Assembly: GCA_963974475.1 (NCBI GenBank)
Contig: CAXBCR010000026.1
Coordinates: forward strand, 1-49,857
DNA from: CAJXZP01 sp963974475
Lineage (GTDB): Bacteria > Bacteroidota > Bacteroidia > Flavobacteriales_G > Salibacteraceae
Direction of reading: 5' to 3'
DNA: 49,857 nt
The position numbers and the translations under genes were made by a program. This document shows, in pieces, positions 8,135 to 16,508 of the stretch; position 1 is the first letter of the stretch, and each line of letters starts with the position of its first letter. Below the pieces are notes generated by a model. The model had not been told where the DNA came from and ran no database searches. It was given only the letters and a program-made list of their open reading frames with translations.

Positions 8135-9196
8135 TTAAGCGATGGTTACATCATCACATAAATACACATTTTGAACGGCTTGAATGATTTCAACACCTTC
8201 TGCCATTGGCTTTTGGAAAGCCTTTCTTCCTAAGATAAGTCCTGAACCACCTGCACGTTTATTAACAACCGCTGTTTCCACTGCATCGGCCATATCGCTA
8301 TCACCGCCAGAAGCACCACCAGAATTAATTAATCCACGTAATCCCATATATGTATTTGCCACTTGGTAGCGTGCTAAATCAATTGGGTTTTCGGTGGTCA
8401 ATTTTTCGTACACATCTTTGTGTGTTTTACCGAAGTTTACAGCAGTATAACCACCGTTGTTAGTTGGCAGTTTTTGTTTGATGATATCAGCTCCTATAGT
8501 TACCCCAATGTGATTAGCTTGTCCGGTTAAATCAGAAGAAGCGTGGTAATCTACACCGTCCACTTTAAATCCCGGATTTCTTAAGTAACACCAAAGAATA
8601 GTTGCCATTCCAAGTTCGTGTGCTCTTTCAAAAGCAGCGGCCACTTCTTGAATTTGACGTTCTGATTCAGGTGATCCAAAATAAATAGTTGCACCTACAG
8701 CGGTTGCGCCTAATTCCCAAGCTCTATCTACTGATCCAAACATGATTTGGTTAAAAGTAGAAGGGTAGGTCAACAATTCATTATGATTGATTTTTACCAC
8801 AAATGGGATTTTGTGTGCGTATTTTCTAGATTGAGAAGCCAATACGCCAAAGGTAGATGCTACAGCATTACAACCTGCGTTGATAGCTAATTCTACAATG
8901 TTTTTTGGGTCAAAATACATTGGGTTTGGTGCAAATGAAGCTGCGCCAGAATGCTCAATTCCTTGATCCACTGGAAGGATAGATAAATATCCAGTTCCAC
9001 CCAAACGACCATGTGCGTAAAGCGCTTGTAGGCTTTTTAATACTTGTGGACTACGATCAGAATCTCCGAAAGAAGTGGTTACGAAATCAGCATTTGGTAA
9101 ATGAAGATTTTCTTTTGGTATAGCAGTGGCTACGTGGTTTAACAAAGAATCGGCTTTTGCGCCTAATAATTGTTGAATTTTATTGATGTCAGACAT
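8135..9196 (-). CDS. fbaB: Fructose-bisphosphate aldolase class I (FbaB/DhnA type)
   Basis: Cleaves fructose-1,6-bisphosphate to two trioses through a Schiff base, in glycolysis and gluconeogenesis. The ATG at 9196 (MSDINKIQQLLGAKADSLL) gives 353 residues, about the size of E. coli FbaB; the longer frame to 9235 adds a basic leader not expected. It aligns by eye with E. coli FbaB over long segments: KINHNELLTYP, GATIYFGSPESERQI, AAFERAHELGM, LRNPGFKVDGVDYH, DLTGQANHIG, GADIIKQKLPTNNGGY, ENPIDLARYQ, LINSGGASGG and INKRAGG-type NKRAGGSGLILGRKAF. accD follows closely. Confidence 0.96.
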   Translation of the reverse strand: MSDINKIQQLLGAKADSLLNHVATAIPKENLHLPNADFVTTSFGDSDRSPQVLKSLQALYAHGRLGGTGYLSILPVDQGIEHSGAASFAPNPMYFDPKNIVELAINAGCNAVASTFGVLASQSRKYAHKIPFVVKINHNELLTYPSTFNQIMFGSVDRAWELGATAVGATIYFGSPESERQIQEVAAAFERAHELGMATILWCYLRNPGFKVDGVDYHASSDLTGQANHIGVTIGADIIKQKLPTNNGGYTAVNFGKTHKDVYEKLTTENPIDLARYQVANTYMGLRGLINSGGASGGDSDMADAVETAVVNKRAGGSGLILGRKAFQKPMAEGVEIIQAVQNVYLCDDVTIA

Positions 9197-9232
9197 AATT
9201 AAATGTTTTGATTTTCTGCGTTTAATAATCCG

Positions 9233-9240
9233 CAAATCTA
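9233..9240 (-). promoter_or_regulatory. Promoter -7 element for fbaB (and accD)
   Basis: Minus-strand TAGATTTG matches TAnnTTTG, 36 nt before the fbaB ATG. Confidence 0.55.
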
Positions 9241-9277
9241 ATGAATTATTGCGCTAGATGAATGCTTTTTTTGAAAT

Positions 9278-11737
9278 TTAGAACGGATAGCCAATACCTA
9301 GGTTAAAGACTGAATATTGATATTGCCTGCCACCCGAATAACTGCGGTAATTTTGTAGGTATTCTCCATTTTTGTAAACAAACCGCTGTCCAAGTGGTAG
9401 CGCGGGGTCGAATATTTTGATACCCCAATCCAAACGGACTAAAAGGAACCCAAAATTGAACCGTACACCTGCACCTAGCGACAAGGCAATTTCCTTGTAA
9501 AACCGATTAATGTCAAAGTTGGCCAATTGCCGCGCTTTATCCTCTCGTAATAACCAAATATTGCCCGCATCTGCAAATACGGCTCCTTCCATTGCTCTAA
9601 ACATGTTGAATCGATATTCCACACTTACTTGAAGTTTGATATCTGCTACCTGGTCAATACCCACTTTTGCCGTGTCGTCTAATAATCCACCTGGGCCCAA
9701 ACTTCTTGCTTGCCATCCCCGCATGTCGTTCGCGCCACCTCCATAAAAACTTCGGTCATACGGTAATGAATTGGTATTGCCATAAGGAACACCAATACCC
9801 CCCATAAAACGATAGGCAATGGAGTTGTTTTGATTTAATTGTGAATTGTAATGAAAGTCATTTTGAACCTTTACAAATTGTGCGTATCTCACTTTTCCAA
9901 TGGTGTAATACTCGGAAGTTCCATCGGTAGAATCTATTTCGGGAATGGCATTCAAGCTTTTGTCCAGTAGAAATAGAAGATTTCCGGCCGTTTCCAACTG
10001 AAATCGATTGAGAATGAAGTTTTTTTGTTGGGCAGTGGTTTTATTCGTCCAGGTTTCAATGGTTCGAGTACCGAAAATAAACTGATTGGCATAAGTTGCA
10101 TTTAGCAGTGGGTTATTTAATTCTTCCAATCGGGCACTAAAATCTGCCGATTTCGCGATTCTAATAAAACTCACATCCAGCGGGTAAATGAAAAATTCTT
10201 TGGTATTGATTTTTTTACTGGTAAACACATACCCAAAAGAGGCATTGGTTAAAAATCGTTCGAAATCAGGTCGGTTTTGGTAGTTTAAAATAAAGTTTAC
10301 ACTAGTTTTTGGTCGATTAAATCGTCTAAGTATGTTGGCTTTTAATACGGGTGGTAGTATTAAATCTTGGAAAGTGAGTGAGGTTTCTATACCATATTCT
10401 ACGGTATTAAAAATATTTAAAGTCGTGTTTGATGCATCGTTTGAAGAGTTAGTTTGTTGCGCTTCTAGTCCGCCTTTAAAACGAACCTTAAATTCTTCGG
10501 CATTTCCAAATGTGTTCCGATGCACATAACTCAAATACCCCGAAATACCTAAGTTACCACTAGTGTTGGTGCCTTCTACTTCAACCCCTATCGATTGAGC
10601 AGGAAATGGTGTCATTAAAATACTACAGTCCAAAATAGTAGAATCGTAATGACTTTTTGCAAAACTGATATTGATATATTTAAAATTATTTAATCCAGAT
10701 AACCGCGTGTAGGTTCGAGCTTCGTTTTTCTCACTATAAGTATCTCCTTTCCAGTAAAATAATTTATTGGTAAATGAATGGGGATTGTATTTTAATCGGG
10801 AAAGGTTAATAAATACCAAGTTTTCAAAATGTATGGAGTCATGCGGGTCATCTACATATTTTGGATTGAAACTAGTATTGAGGGTGATTTCACCAATGCT
10901 ATATTTGATATGCGATGGTGTTTGGGTAGAATCGTTACCGGTAGCATCCGGATTTTTAATGATTATTTTTACATCCACCTTATTTCCTTCAATGGTGCTA
11001 TCCATTTCGTAGACGAGGTATTCTTTGGAAAAAAAGTAATATCCATGATTCCTCATTTCACTTGTGAATCGAGACCTTTCCTCATCTATTTTGTCGGTAT
11101 TGTAGGGATCGCCTTGATGAAGCACCGATGAAGAATTGGCTTCTTTAACCGTGGAAGCAATGCCTGAATCAGCAAGTACTAAAGAAATTTTATTAAAATG
11201 ATACAAATCGCCTTCTTCCGCTTGGTAAATTACTTTTACTCGTGTGGAATCTTTGTTGTATTCATACACGGGTGACACTTTACTATGAAAATAACCGTGG
11301 TTGAACAATGCTTTCTCAAACTGATGAGCCGTTTCATTGGCTAACCTTTCATCAAAAATAACGGGGGGCTCTCCTTTATCCTTAATTTTTGAAGCCATTA
11401 CAGGTTTAATTTTTCGCGGGTCTTTGCCTTTTTCTTGTCTGCGAAGGTTTTTGGCTTCTATGCGGGCTCTTTTTTTATTGTTTTTAACTTCTAGCGTGCT
11501 GTCATTGACCGCAAGGTATTGCCACATTGGGATTTTAAAAAGTAATAATTGTCGTTTGTTTTCGCGTTGCTTCAGGTAAGGTGTAAGAATATCTTCGTCA
11601 ATCACCCTACCCGGAATATCAATGGAATTAGACTTCAAAAAAACTTCTTTAGGCCCTAGGTTTTTTGTAGGACTGCACGCTTTAAAGAACAAGCCTAGTA
11701 TAATTAATAGATATATTTTTTTAATTCGCAACTTCAA
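9278..11737 (-). CDS. tamL: TamL-type outer membrane lipoprotein (BamA/TamA superfamily)
   Basis: A large outer-membrane protein of the BamA/TamA superfamily. The C-terminal third is a 16-strand-type barrel (GGIGVPYGNT, FYGGGANDMRGWQARSLGPG, GVRFNFGFLLVRLDWG) that ends in the aromatic GYPF, as barrel proteins do; the N-terminal half is POTRA-like. No ATG is available. I start at the TTG at 11737, giving MKLRIKKIYLLIILGLFFKAC with a lipobox cysteine at residue 21, because the only longer frame (TTG at 11806) overlaps the divergent methyltransferase gene and adds residues before the signal peptide. Lipidated TamA homologues of Bacteroidota are called TamL and partner with TamB. No tamB is visible here, so the name rests on the lipobox and barrel. 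Confidence 0.85.
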   Translation of the reverse strand: MKLRIKKIYLLIILGLFFKACSPTKNLGPKEVFLKSNSIDIPGRVIDEDILTPYLKQRENKRQLLLFKIPMWQYLAVNDSTLEVKNNKKRARIEAKNLRRQEKGKDPRKIKPVMASKIKDKGEPPVIFDERLANETAHQFEKALFNHGYFHSKVSPVYEYNKDSTRVKVIYQAEEGDLYHFNKISLVLADSGIASTVKEANSSSVLHQGDPYNTDKIDEERSRFTSEMRNHGYYFFSKEYLVYEMDSTIEGNKVDVKIIIKNPDATGNDSTQTPSHIKYSIGEITLNTSFNPKYVDDPHDSIHFENLVFINLSRLKYNPHSFTNKLFYWKGDTYSEKNEARTYTRLSGLNNFKYINISFAKSHYDSTILDCSILMTPFPAQSIGVEVEGTNTSGNLGISGYLSYVHRNTFGNAEEFKVRFKGGLEAQQTNSSNDASNTTLNIFNTVEYGIETSLTFQDLILPPVLKANILRRFNRPKTSVNFILNYQNRPDFERFLTNASFGYVFTSKKINTKEFFIYPLDVSFIRIAKSADFSARLEELNNPLLNATYANQFIFGTRTIETWTNKTTAQQKNFILNRFQLETAGNLLFLLDKSLNAIPEIDSTDGTSEYYTIGKVRYAQFVKVQNDFHYNSQLNQNNSIAYRFMGGIGVPYGNTNSLPYDRSFYGGGANDMRGWQARSLGPGGLLDDTAKVGIDQVADIKLQVSVEYRFNMFRAMEGAVFADAGNIWLLREDKARQLANFDINRFYKEIALSLGAGVRFNFGFLLVRLDWGIKIFDPALPLGQRFVYKNGEYLQNYRSYSGGRQYQYSVFNLGIGYPF

Positions 11738-11750
11738 TGAGGTAGATTGG

Positions 11751-11766
11751 TATTTTTGCAAATCTA
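11751..11766. promoter_or_regulatory. Two abutting -7 elements facing each other (tamL and RNA methyltransferase)
   Basis: The plus strand has TATTTTTG at 11751-11758 and the minus strand TAGATTTG at 11759-11766, both matching TAnnTTTG. The first would serve the methyltransferase gene (ATG 11789) and the second tamL (TTG 11737). Start sites would overlap, so only one polymerase could open the site at a time. Confidence 0.5.
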
Positions 11767-11788
11767 TAAATATACTAGTGGCTAGGAA

Positions 11789-12526
11789 ATGATTACGAAG
11801 AATCAAATTAAATATATCAAGGATTTATCTAAGAAAGCGTTTCGTATTCAAGAACAAAAATTTGTTATTGAAGGCGAAAAACTAGTGCAAGAACTTTTGT
11901 TGAGCCAGGTGGATGTAACCGAAATCTTTGCAATTGATGCATGGGCGGAAAATCATCCGAACGTAAAGGTAACAAGGATTACGGATAAGGAATTGAATCG
12001 GATTTCTAATTTAAAAACTCCCAATCAAGTATTAGCGATTCTTCCGATTTTTGAGGATGATTTAGACGATGACCCAGACAATGGCTTAACCTTGTTTTTA
12101 GACCGGATTAACGACCCCGGAAATTTGGGTACTATTATTCGAATGGCAGATTGGTTTGGTGTAAATAAAATTATTTGTACTCCTCAATCTGTGGATGTAT
12201 ACAATTCAAAAGTGATTCAAAGTAGTATGGGTTCTATTTTTAGAGTGCCGGTATTTTATGTGGATTCCTCGGAATTTTTCCAATCTTACAAAAAACAATT
12301 TCCAGACAATGCAATTATTGGCGCAGCTATGGAAGGGGAGGTACTTAGTGAGACTACTTTGCCCGAAAACGGACTTTTAGTAATGGGTAGTGAGTCGCAC
12401 GGAATTTCCAAAGAAATTGAAATAGAGTTAACGCAAACGGTAACTATACCACGAATGGGGTTTGCTGAGTCTTTAAATGTAGCAGTGGCAACAGGTATTA
12501 TATTGTGGGAGTGGAAGCGCGGGTAA
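11789..12526 (+). CDS. TrmH/SpoU family RNA 2'-O-ribose methyltransferase
   Basis: Methylates a ribose 2'-OH in rRNA or tRNA using S-adenosylmethionine. The 245-residue protein has an N-terminal L30e-like substrate-binding domain (IQEQKFVIEGEKLVQELL) and a C-terminal trefoil-knot SPOUT domain. The three SpoU motifs are clear: NDPGNLGTIIRMADWFG (near residue 110), VMGSESHGIS (near 195) and IPRMGFAESLNVAVATGI (near 220). It is closest in layout to RlmB-like enzymes, but the exact target nucleotide cannot be read from sequence. The gene diverges from tamL and its stop abuts that of porT on the other strand with no gap. Confidence 0.92.
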   Translation: MITKNQIKYIKDLSKKAFRIQEQKFVIEGEKLVQELLLSQVDVTEIFAIDAWAENHPNVKVTRITDKELNRISNLKTPNQVLAILPIFEDDLDDDPDNGLTLFLDRINDPGNLGTIIRMADWFGVNKIICTPQSVDVYNSKVIQSSMGSIFRVPVFYVDSSEFFQSYKKQFPDNAIIGAAMEGEVLSETTLPENGLLVMGSESHGISKEIEIELTQTVTIPRMGFAESLNVAVATGIILWEWKRG

Positions 12527-13243
12527 TTAGCCTTCAAAATGAATACTTACCGTAAACAGTTTTGGTCTGATTTCTTGAATGGGCTGCGCCCAAAAGGAAT
12601 TGTCTTTAATAAATACATTGGTTAACCCGTGGCTATATTTTAGCTCGATAGAAAGTTTGAAATATTCCAAGAAAAAATCGGTGCCGAACCCTAATTCCGC
12701 AAAAATATTTTGGCGTTTTACTTTCAAAATTTGCTCAGAAATAACGAGGTCATTGTTTACGTCAAATTTAGAGCCTAAATCCCAAGCAAAATTGGGCCCA
12801 GCTACCACGTAGGCTGCAAAATTATTGTATCGGGCGGAACGGTATTTAACCAATAAAGGAAACATAACGTAAACCGATTCTATTTTTTTGGTGACGGAAA
12901 TGTTTTTTGGTGTATCGGCAAATACAAAATTCATGTTTCTTTCCGTAAAAGCAAGGGTGGGTAAAAAACGAAGTGTGAAATAATCGTTGAAACGCATGGA
13001 GCCCAAAAAACCAATATTAAACCCTCCTTGAGGAGCTGCTTGAAGCGAAATAAGGGAGTCGATAGCCGTTAAATCTGTTTGGGTTGAAAACATACCTGAA
13101 TTACCGCCTAACGTAAACCCAAAATGAAACTTGCTCCGTTCGAAGTAAGGCAAATTGGCATTTTTCTCTTTGAATTTACCTTGCCCCAAAACGGGAGATA
13201 AACTCGTTAAAATAAATGCTGCTATGAGAATTCTTTGAATCAT
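12527..13243 (-). CDS. porT: PorT-family outer membrane protein of the type IX secretion/gliding system
   Basis: A 238-residue exported beta-barrel protein: signal peptide to about residue 20 (LSPVLGQ), then alternating strands such as FHFGFTLGGNSGMF, GGFNIGFLGSMRFNDYFTLRFLPTL, YVMFPLLVKY, NIFAELGFGTDFFLEYFKLSIELKYSHGL and a final PKLFTVSIHFEG. This layout and the position directly downstream of ubiE fit PorT/SprT, needed for type IX secretion. Proteins with the matching C-terminal sorting tail occur in this window (27892-29127 and 48128-49141). It has its own -7 element in the 28-nt gap after ubiE. The name rests on layout and neighbourhood, since many short barrel proteins look alike. Confidence 0.82.
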   Translation of the reverse strand: MIQRILIAAFILTSLSPVLGQGKFKEKNANLPYFERSKFHFGFTLGGNSGMFSTQTDLTAIDSLISLQAAPQGGFNIGFLGSMRFNDYFTLRFLPTLAFTERNMNFVFADTPKNISVTKKIESVYVMFPLLVKYRSARYNNFAAYVVAGPNFAWDLGSKFDVNNDLVISEQILKVKRQNIFAELGFGTDFFLEYFKLSIELKYSHGLTNVFIKDNSFWAQPIQEIRPKLFTVSIHFEG

Positions 13244-13251
13244 TCTTCCGC

Positions 13252-13259
13252 CAAACGTA
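13252..13259 (-). promoter_or_regulatory. Promoter -7 element for porT
   Basis: Minus-strand TACGTTTG matches TAnnTTTG and ends only 8 nt before the porT ATG, so a transcript from it would have almost no leader. Confidence 0.5.
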
Positions 13260-13271
13260 AGTTGGGCTTTT

Positions 13272-14000
13272 TTATTTTGATGCTACATAAAGCGAAGCGG
13301 TACCAAACGTAAGCGCTGTTGCTTTTGCATTTTTGTATCCTACTTTGGTAAGGATATCTACAAATTCTTGCCCCTGTGCAAAATGCGTCACCGACTCTGG
13401 TAAATAAGTGTAGGCACGTGCATCCTTAGAAACTAATTTCCCTACGGTGGGTAAAACATGTTTGAAATAGATGTTGTAAATCTGTTTTATTGGAAATGAA
13501 GTAGGTTGAGAAATTTCAATTATGGCGACTTGTCCTCCAGGTTTAAGTACGCGAAGCATTTCGCCCAAACCTACTTCTAAATGAGCGAAGTTACGAACCC
13601 CAAAACCAACAGTAATAGCGTCAAATGTTCCCTCTTTAAAAGGCATGGCTTCACTATCTGCTTTGACCATTTCAATTAATGAATCCAATCCTTTTTTACT
13701 GATTTTTTGACGACCCACATTCAGCATTTCTTCCGAAATATCGAGGCCTACAATACGGTCTGGATTTAAGCTTCTTGCTTCCAACGCAAAATCACCTGTA
13801 CCGGTGGCTACATCTAAAATGGCTTTTGGTTGGAGTTTGCCGATAATTTTTATGGCCTTTTTACGCCAAGTAATATCGATTCCCATCGAAAGTAAATGAT
13901 TTAAAAAATCATATTTAGGAGCAATGTTATCAAACATTTCTTCTACTTGATCCTTCTTGGCTTCTTTACTGTTGTACGGTGTGATTTTATCGTGCTTCAC
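13272..14000 (-). CDS. ubiE: Demethylmenaquinone methyltransferase (MenG/UbiE)
   Basis: Methylates demethylmenaquinone to menaquinone, the last step of quinone synthesis in these bacteria. The 242-residue class I methyltransferase has SAM motif I in ILDVATGTGDFALEA, then the UbiE segments IVGLDISEEMLNVG, DAITVGFGVRNFAHLEVGLGEMLRVLKPGG and YTYLPESVTHFAQG. The start is GTG at 14000 (reads MKHDKITPYN), matching the usual N-terminus. It sits in a run EEP nuclease-dcd-yidD-ubiE-porT on the minus strand, 22 nt after yidD. Confidence 0.95.
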   Translation of the reverse strand: MKHDKITPYNSKEAKKDQVEEMFDNIAPKYDFLNHLLSMGIDITWRKKAIKIIGKLQPKAILDVATGTGDFALEARSLNPDRIVGLDISEEMLNVGRQKISKKGLDSLIEMVKADSEAMPFKEGTFDAITVGFGVRNFAHLEVGLGEMLRVLKPGGQVAIIEISQPTSFPIKQIYNIYFKHVLPTVGKLVSKDARAYTYLPESVTHFAQGQEFVDILTKVGYKNAKATALTFGTASLYVASK

Positions 14001-14022
14001 GCTCTAAAAATTTGCCGCGAAA

Positions 14023-14289
14023 TTACAACTTTTTAATTCCGGAAATTGGGTGGTTTTTAGGATTTTTTGGGACTTCTTGTAAACCATGTCCTCCCCACGG
14101 GTGACAAGTGCTTAATCTTTTTAATCCTAACCATGTGCCTTTCAAGGGTCCCCATTCTTTGATGGCGCCAATCATGTAATGCGAGCAGGTAGGGTGATAC
14201 CGACAATTGGAACCAAGCATGGGTGAAATAGCTAATTGATAGAATTTCACTAGCCCAATAAGTATCATATTAAAAAATTTGGTAATCAC
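14023..14289 (-). CDS. yidD: Membrane protein insertion efficiency factor YidD
   Basis: A small membrane-associated protein that aids YidC-dependent insertion. The family signature is clear: FYQLAISPMLGSNCRYHPTCSHYMIGAIKEWG, with its two cysteines, then CHPWGGHG. The first start is GTG at 14289, overlapping the TGA of dcd as GTGA, which suggests translational coupling; an ATG at 14268 is the alternative and would remove seven residues. YidD is often next to yidC, rnpA and rpmH, but here it lies between dcd and ubiE. Confidence 0.95.
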   Translation of the reverse strand: MITKFFNMILIGLVKFYQLAISPMLGSNCRYHPTCSHYMIGAIKEWGPLKGTWLGLKRLSTCHPWGGHGLQEVPKNPKNHPISGIKKL

Positions 14290-14810
14290 TTTTCGTCAAA
14301 ATCTTTGTACAGTAAACTTGGTTGAATGCCTTTATTGTTTTGATATTTACCCGATTTGTATAAATCGTAATCACCTTCGATTGTATGATAAAAAATTTGG
14401 CAAATTTCTACGTTGGGATAAATAATGATGGGTTGCACACAAAAAATTTCTAAAGTCCAAAAACCGTTAAACCCTACATCTCCAAAACCTGCGGTAACGT
14501 GAATGAAAAGTCCCAACCGGCCAATAGAAGAACGGCCTTCAAGCATCGGTACATATTTGTCTGTAGCGGTTCGCTCATTGGTTCGACCTAAATATAACTT
14601 ATTGGGCTCAAGTAATAATCCCTCTTCCGGAATAGTTAAACGAGTGGTAGGATTGGGGTTCGCCATATCCAAAGTGTCGTTATCATAGGTCAATAATTCG
14701 TTAAACAAACTTAGGTTGTAGCTATTTGGATTGAGCTGACTTTCGTGATACGGTTCAATCGTGATACCGGTTCCTAATTGTTTCTTAATTTCTTTTCCTG
14801 ATAAAATCAT
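14286..14810 (-). CDS. dcd: dCTP deaminase
   Basis: Deaminates dCTP to dUTP as a source of dTMP. The 174-residue protein matches the family along its length: MILSGKEIKKQL at the start, EPYHESQLNPNSYNLSL, the active-site segment EGRSSIGRLGLFIHVTAGFGD and the FWTLEIFCVQP strand holding the catalytic glutamate. It is somewhat shorter than E. coli Dcd (193). The yidD start overlaps its stop. A -7 element lies inside the 3' end of the preceding gene, 41 nt before the ATG. Confidence 0.93.
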   Translation of the reverse strand: MILSGKEIKKQLGTGITIEPYHESQLNPNSYNLSLFNELLTYDNDTLDMANPNPTTRLTIPEEGLLLEPNKLYLGRTNERTATDKYVPMLEGRSSIGRLGLFIHVTAGFGDVGFNGFWTLEIFCVQPIIIYPNVEICQIFYHTIEGDYDLYKSGKYQNNKGIQPSLLYKDFDEK

Positions 14811-14833
14811 ACGTTTAAATGTTTGGCGTGCGC

Positions 14834-15913
14834 CTATTTTGTAAGAAGCTGCAAATCTACAAAAATGGGAAGATGGTCACTATATCCACCATTATATTTG
14901 AAACCTACATACGTTCGAAAAGGTTTCATTCCTGGAAATTTTGTTTCTTTCTCCATTAAAAAAGGAGCTCGAAAAATTAGAGGGCCTTCCACAATCTGTA
15001 AATTATTTGCTCCTTGAAAAAGCCATTTGGTAACCATGAATTGGTCTAAAACACCCCATGTGCCTTGGAATTTATGCGAACCATTATTGCCATGAATGGG
15101 ACTCATTAGATTATACAATTCGGTAGAATCTGTAAAAGTGCTATCGCCACGAGCCCGTAAAACATCGTGAATACTCTCGTTTTCGGGCTCATCATTAAAA
15201 TCGCCCATGAGTAAAATATTGGCATGAGGTTGTTGCCTCAAAATAGAATCTACGTAGCTTCTAACCACGCGTGCAGCCATTTTTCTTTTGGGGTCAGATT
15301 TCATTTGGCCTCCGTATCGAGAGGGCCAGTGATTTACAAAAACATGCAGTTGCGCGTTGTTTTGAGTCCGCAGTGTGGCATACAGAATATCACGCGTTGG
15401 ACGTTGGTCTTCGCCTAAAAAAACTTTGATAAATTGAACCGTGTCTACCTTGATTTTATCAGCTCGGTAAAGTAGCGCTACATCAATGCCCCGCTTGTCG
15501 GGCGATTCTTTATGAAGAATAGAATAATTGGTCTGTTTTAACACCGTTTTTTGGGTGAGGTCATCAATTACTTTACGATTTTCTACCTCACATAAGCCTA
15601 CAATTTCTACTCCTTCCCAACCGCCCACGGCCAAAATGGTTTTAGCTAGGTTATTCGATTTTTGGTAATATTTATAGCTACCCCAATGGTGGTCGCCTTC
15701 GGGAAGGAAAGATTCATCATTTTTCAGCGTGTCATCATAAATGTCAAACAGGTTTTCCAGATTGTAAAACATCACCCTTACCGAAGTGTTACCCCGAAAA
15801 GAATCGTCAAAACCAGCTAAAAAAGTAGATTCTTCGATTGTGTTGGTATCAGATTGGCCGAGGCCTACCAAATAAGAAAAGAGCGCGATTGTAATTAAAA
15901 TGGTTTGTTTCAT
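14834..15913 (-). CDS. Exported endonuclease/exonuclease/phosphatase (EEP) family protein
   Basis: A 359-residue protein with a signal peptide (MKQTILITIALFSYLVGLGQS) and one EEP fold. Its active-site motifs are visible in order: MFYNLENLF, GLCEVENR (metal-binding Glu), VFVNHWPSRYGG (catalytic His), LLMGDFNDEPE (Asp/Asn pair) and GGYSDHLPIFVDL (final Asp-His). Members cleave nucleic acids or phosphoesters; an exported one in these bacteria is often annotated as an extracellular nuclease used for phosphate or nucleoside scavenging. The substrate cannot be told from sequence. It heads the run leading to dcd, 23 nt downstream, and has a -7 element at 15931-15938. Confidence 0.88.
   Translation of the reverse strand: MKQTILITIALFSYLVGLGQSDTNTIEESTFLAGFDDSFRGNTSVRVMFYNLENLFDIYDDTLKNDESFLPEGDHHWGSYKYYQKSNNLAKTILAVGGWEGVEIVGLCEVENRKVIDDLTQKTVLKQTNYSILHKESPDKRGIDVALLYRADKIKVDTVQFIKVFLGEDQRPTRDILYATLRTQNNAQLHVFVNHWPSRYGGQMKSDPKRKMAARVVRSYVDSILRQQPHANILLMGDFNDEPENESIHDVLRARGDSTFTDSTELYNLMSPIHGNNGSHKFQGTWGVLDQFMVTKWLFQGANNLQIVEGPLIFRAPFLMEKETKFPGMKPFRTYVGFKYNGGYSDHLPIFVDLQLLTK
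14852..14859 (-). promoter_or_regulatory. Possible internal promoter for dcd-yidD-ubiE
   Basis: Minus-strand TAGATTTG matches TAnnTTTG. It lies within the last codons of the EEP nuclease gene, 41 nt before the dcd ATG, so the downstream genes may be transcribed separately. Confidence 0.4.
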
Positions 15914-15930
15914 TCAAATAATAATTGTTG

Positions 15931-15938
15931 CAAATGTA
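15931..15938 (-). promoter_or_regulatory. Promoter -7 element for the EEP gene
   Basis: Minus-strand TACATTTG matches TAnnTTTG, 17 nt before the ATG at 15913. Confidence 0.5.
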
Positions 15939-15989
15939 GGATTTCCCTAAAGAAGAAACAGGTAGATTTTTTATTCAATAGCCGAACTA

Positions 15990-16003
15990 GTAACCATGGT
16001 TAC
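15990..16003. promoter_or_regulatory. 14-bp palindrome, candidate MarR operator upstream of the DUF2892 gene
   Basis: GTAACCATGGTTAC is a perfect palindrome. It shares the form n(T/A)ACCnnGGT(A/T)n with palindromes at 18367-18386 and 18880-18891 around the MarR gene. It lies 69 bp before the ATG at 16073 and may overlap the -33 region if the weak -7 match TTTATTTG at 16026-16033 is used. Confidence 0.45.
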
Positions 16004-16072
16004 AAAATGGATGAATGGCAACTTGTTTATTTGCATTAGAAATAGAGTTGGATAATTTAAAAACTAGGAATT

Positions 16073-16288
16073 ATGAAAAAGAATGTTGGAAATATTGACA
16101 AAGTGATACGCGTAATCATCGCTATTGTGGCAGGTGCATTATATTTTACCGGAACTGTTACAGGGGTATTGGGATATGTGGCTCTAGCCGTGGGTGTAAT
16201 AATGGTGGCAACAGCTGCCATGAGCAGATGCCCTTTATTTGCGATTTTCGGATTTAGCTCATGCCCGTTTGAAGCAAAAGAAAAATAG
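16073..16288 (+). CDS. DUF2892 family small membrane protein
   Basis: A 71-residue protein beginning MKKNVGNIDKVIRVIIAIV, the typical opening of the YgaP-like DUF2892 family, with two membrane helices (about residues 12-28 and 30-50) and a cysteine-containing tail (RCPLFAIFGFSSCPFE). In other bacteria the domain is fused to or encoded near rhodanese and sulfur-handling proteins; no such gene is next to it. A palindrome resembling the MarR sites lies upstream, so it may belong to a small regulon with DoxX. It is followed by tandem hairpins ending in a T-run. Confidence 0.85.
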   Translation: MKKNVGNIDKVIRVIIAIVAGALYFTGTVTGVLGYVALAVGVIMVATAAMSRCPLFAIFGFSSCPFEAKEK

Positions 16289-16346
16289 ATTCTACACAAA
16301 GAATGGAAGCGTGGAGTCTTCTAAAAAGCATATAAAACCTCCTCTC

Positions 16347-16401
16347 AAAATCACCTAGCGTGATTTTAAACCGATGGACTCCTTGCCTGTCGGTTTTTTT
16401 T
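16347..16401 (+). terminator. Tandem hairpins ending in a terminator after the DUF2892 gene
   Basis: Two consecutive stems: AAAATCA/TGATTTT (16347-16353 with 16361-16367), then AAACCGA/TCGGTTT (16368-16374 with 16390-16396) followed by a run of T to 16401. Confidence 0.7.
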
Positions 16402-16495
16402 GTGGGGTAATTACACCATTTTTCAGGTAGGATTTGGCTAGAATTAACCCGATTTTTTTCTTACTGCTCCCAACTTCTGTCTTCGGGCTTAATTA

Positions 16496-16503
16496 TACCT
16501 TTG
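16496..16503 (+). promoter_or_regulatory. Promoter -7 element for mnmE
   Basis: TACCTTTG matches TAnnTTTG and ends 5 nt before the ATG, implying a leaderless or nearly leaderless mRNA. Confidence 0.55.
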
Positions 16504-16508
16504 CAATT

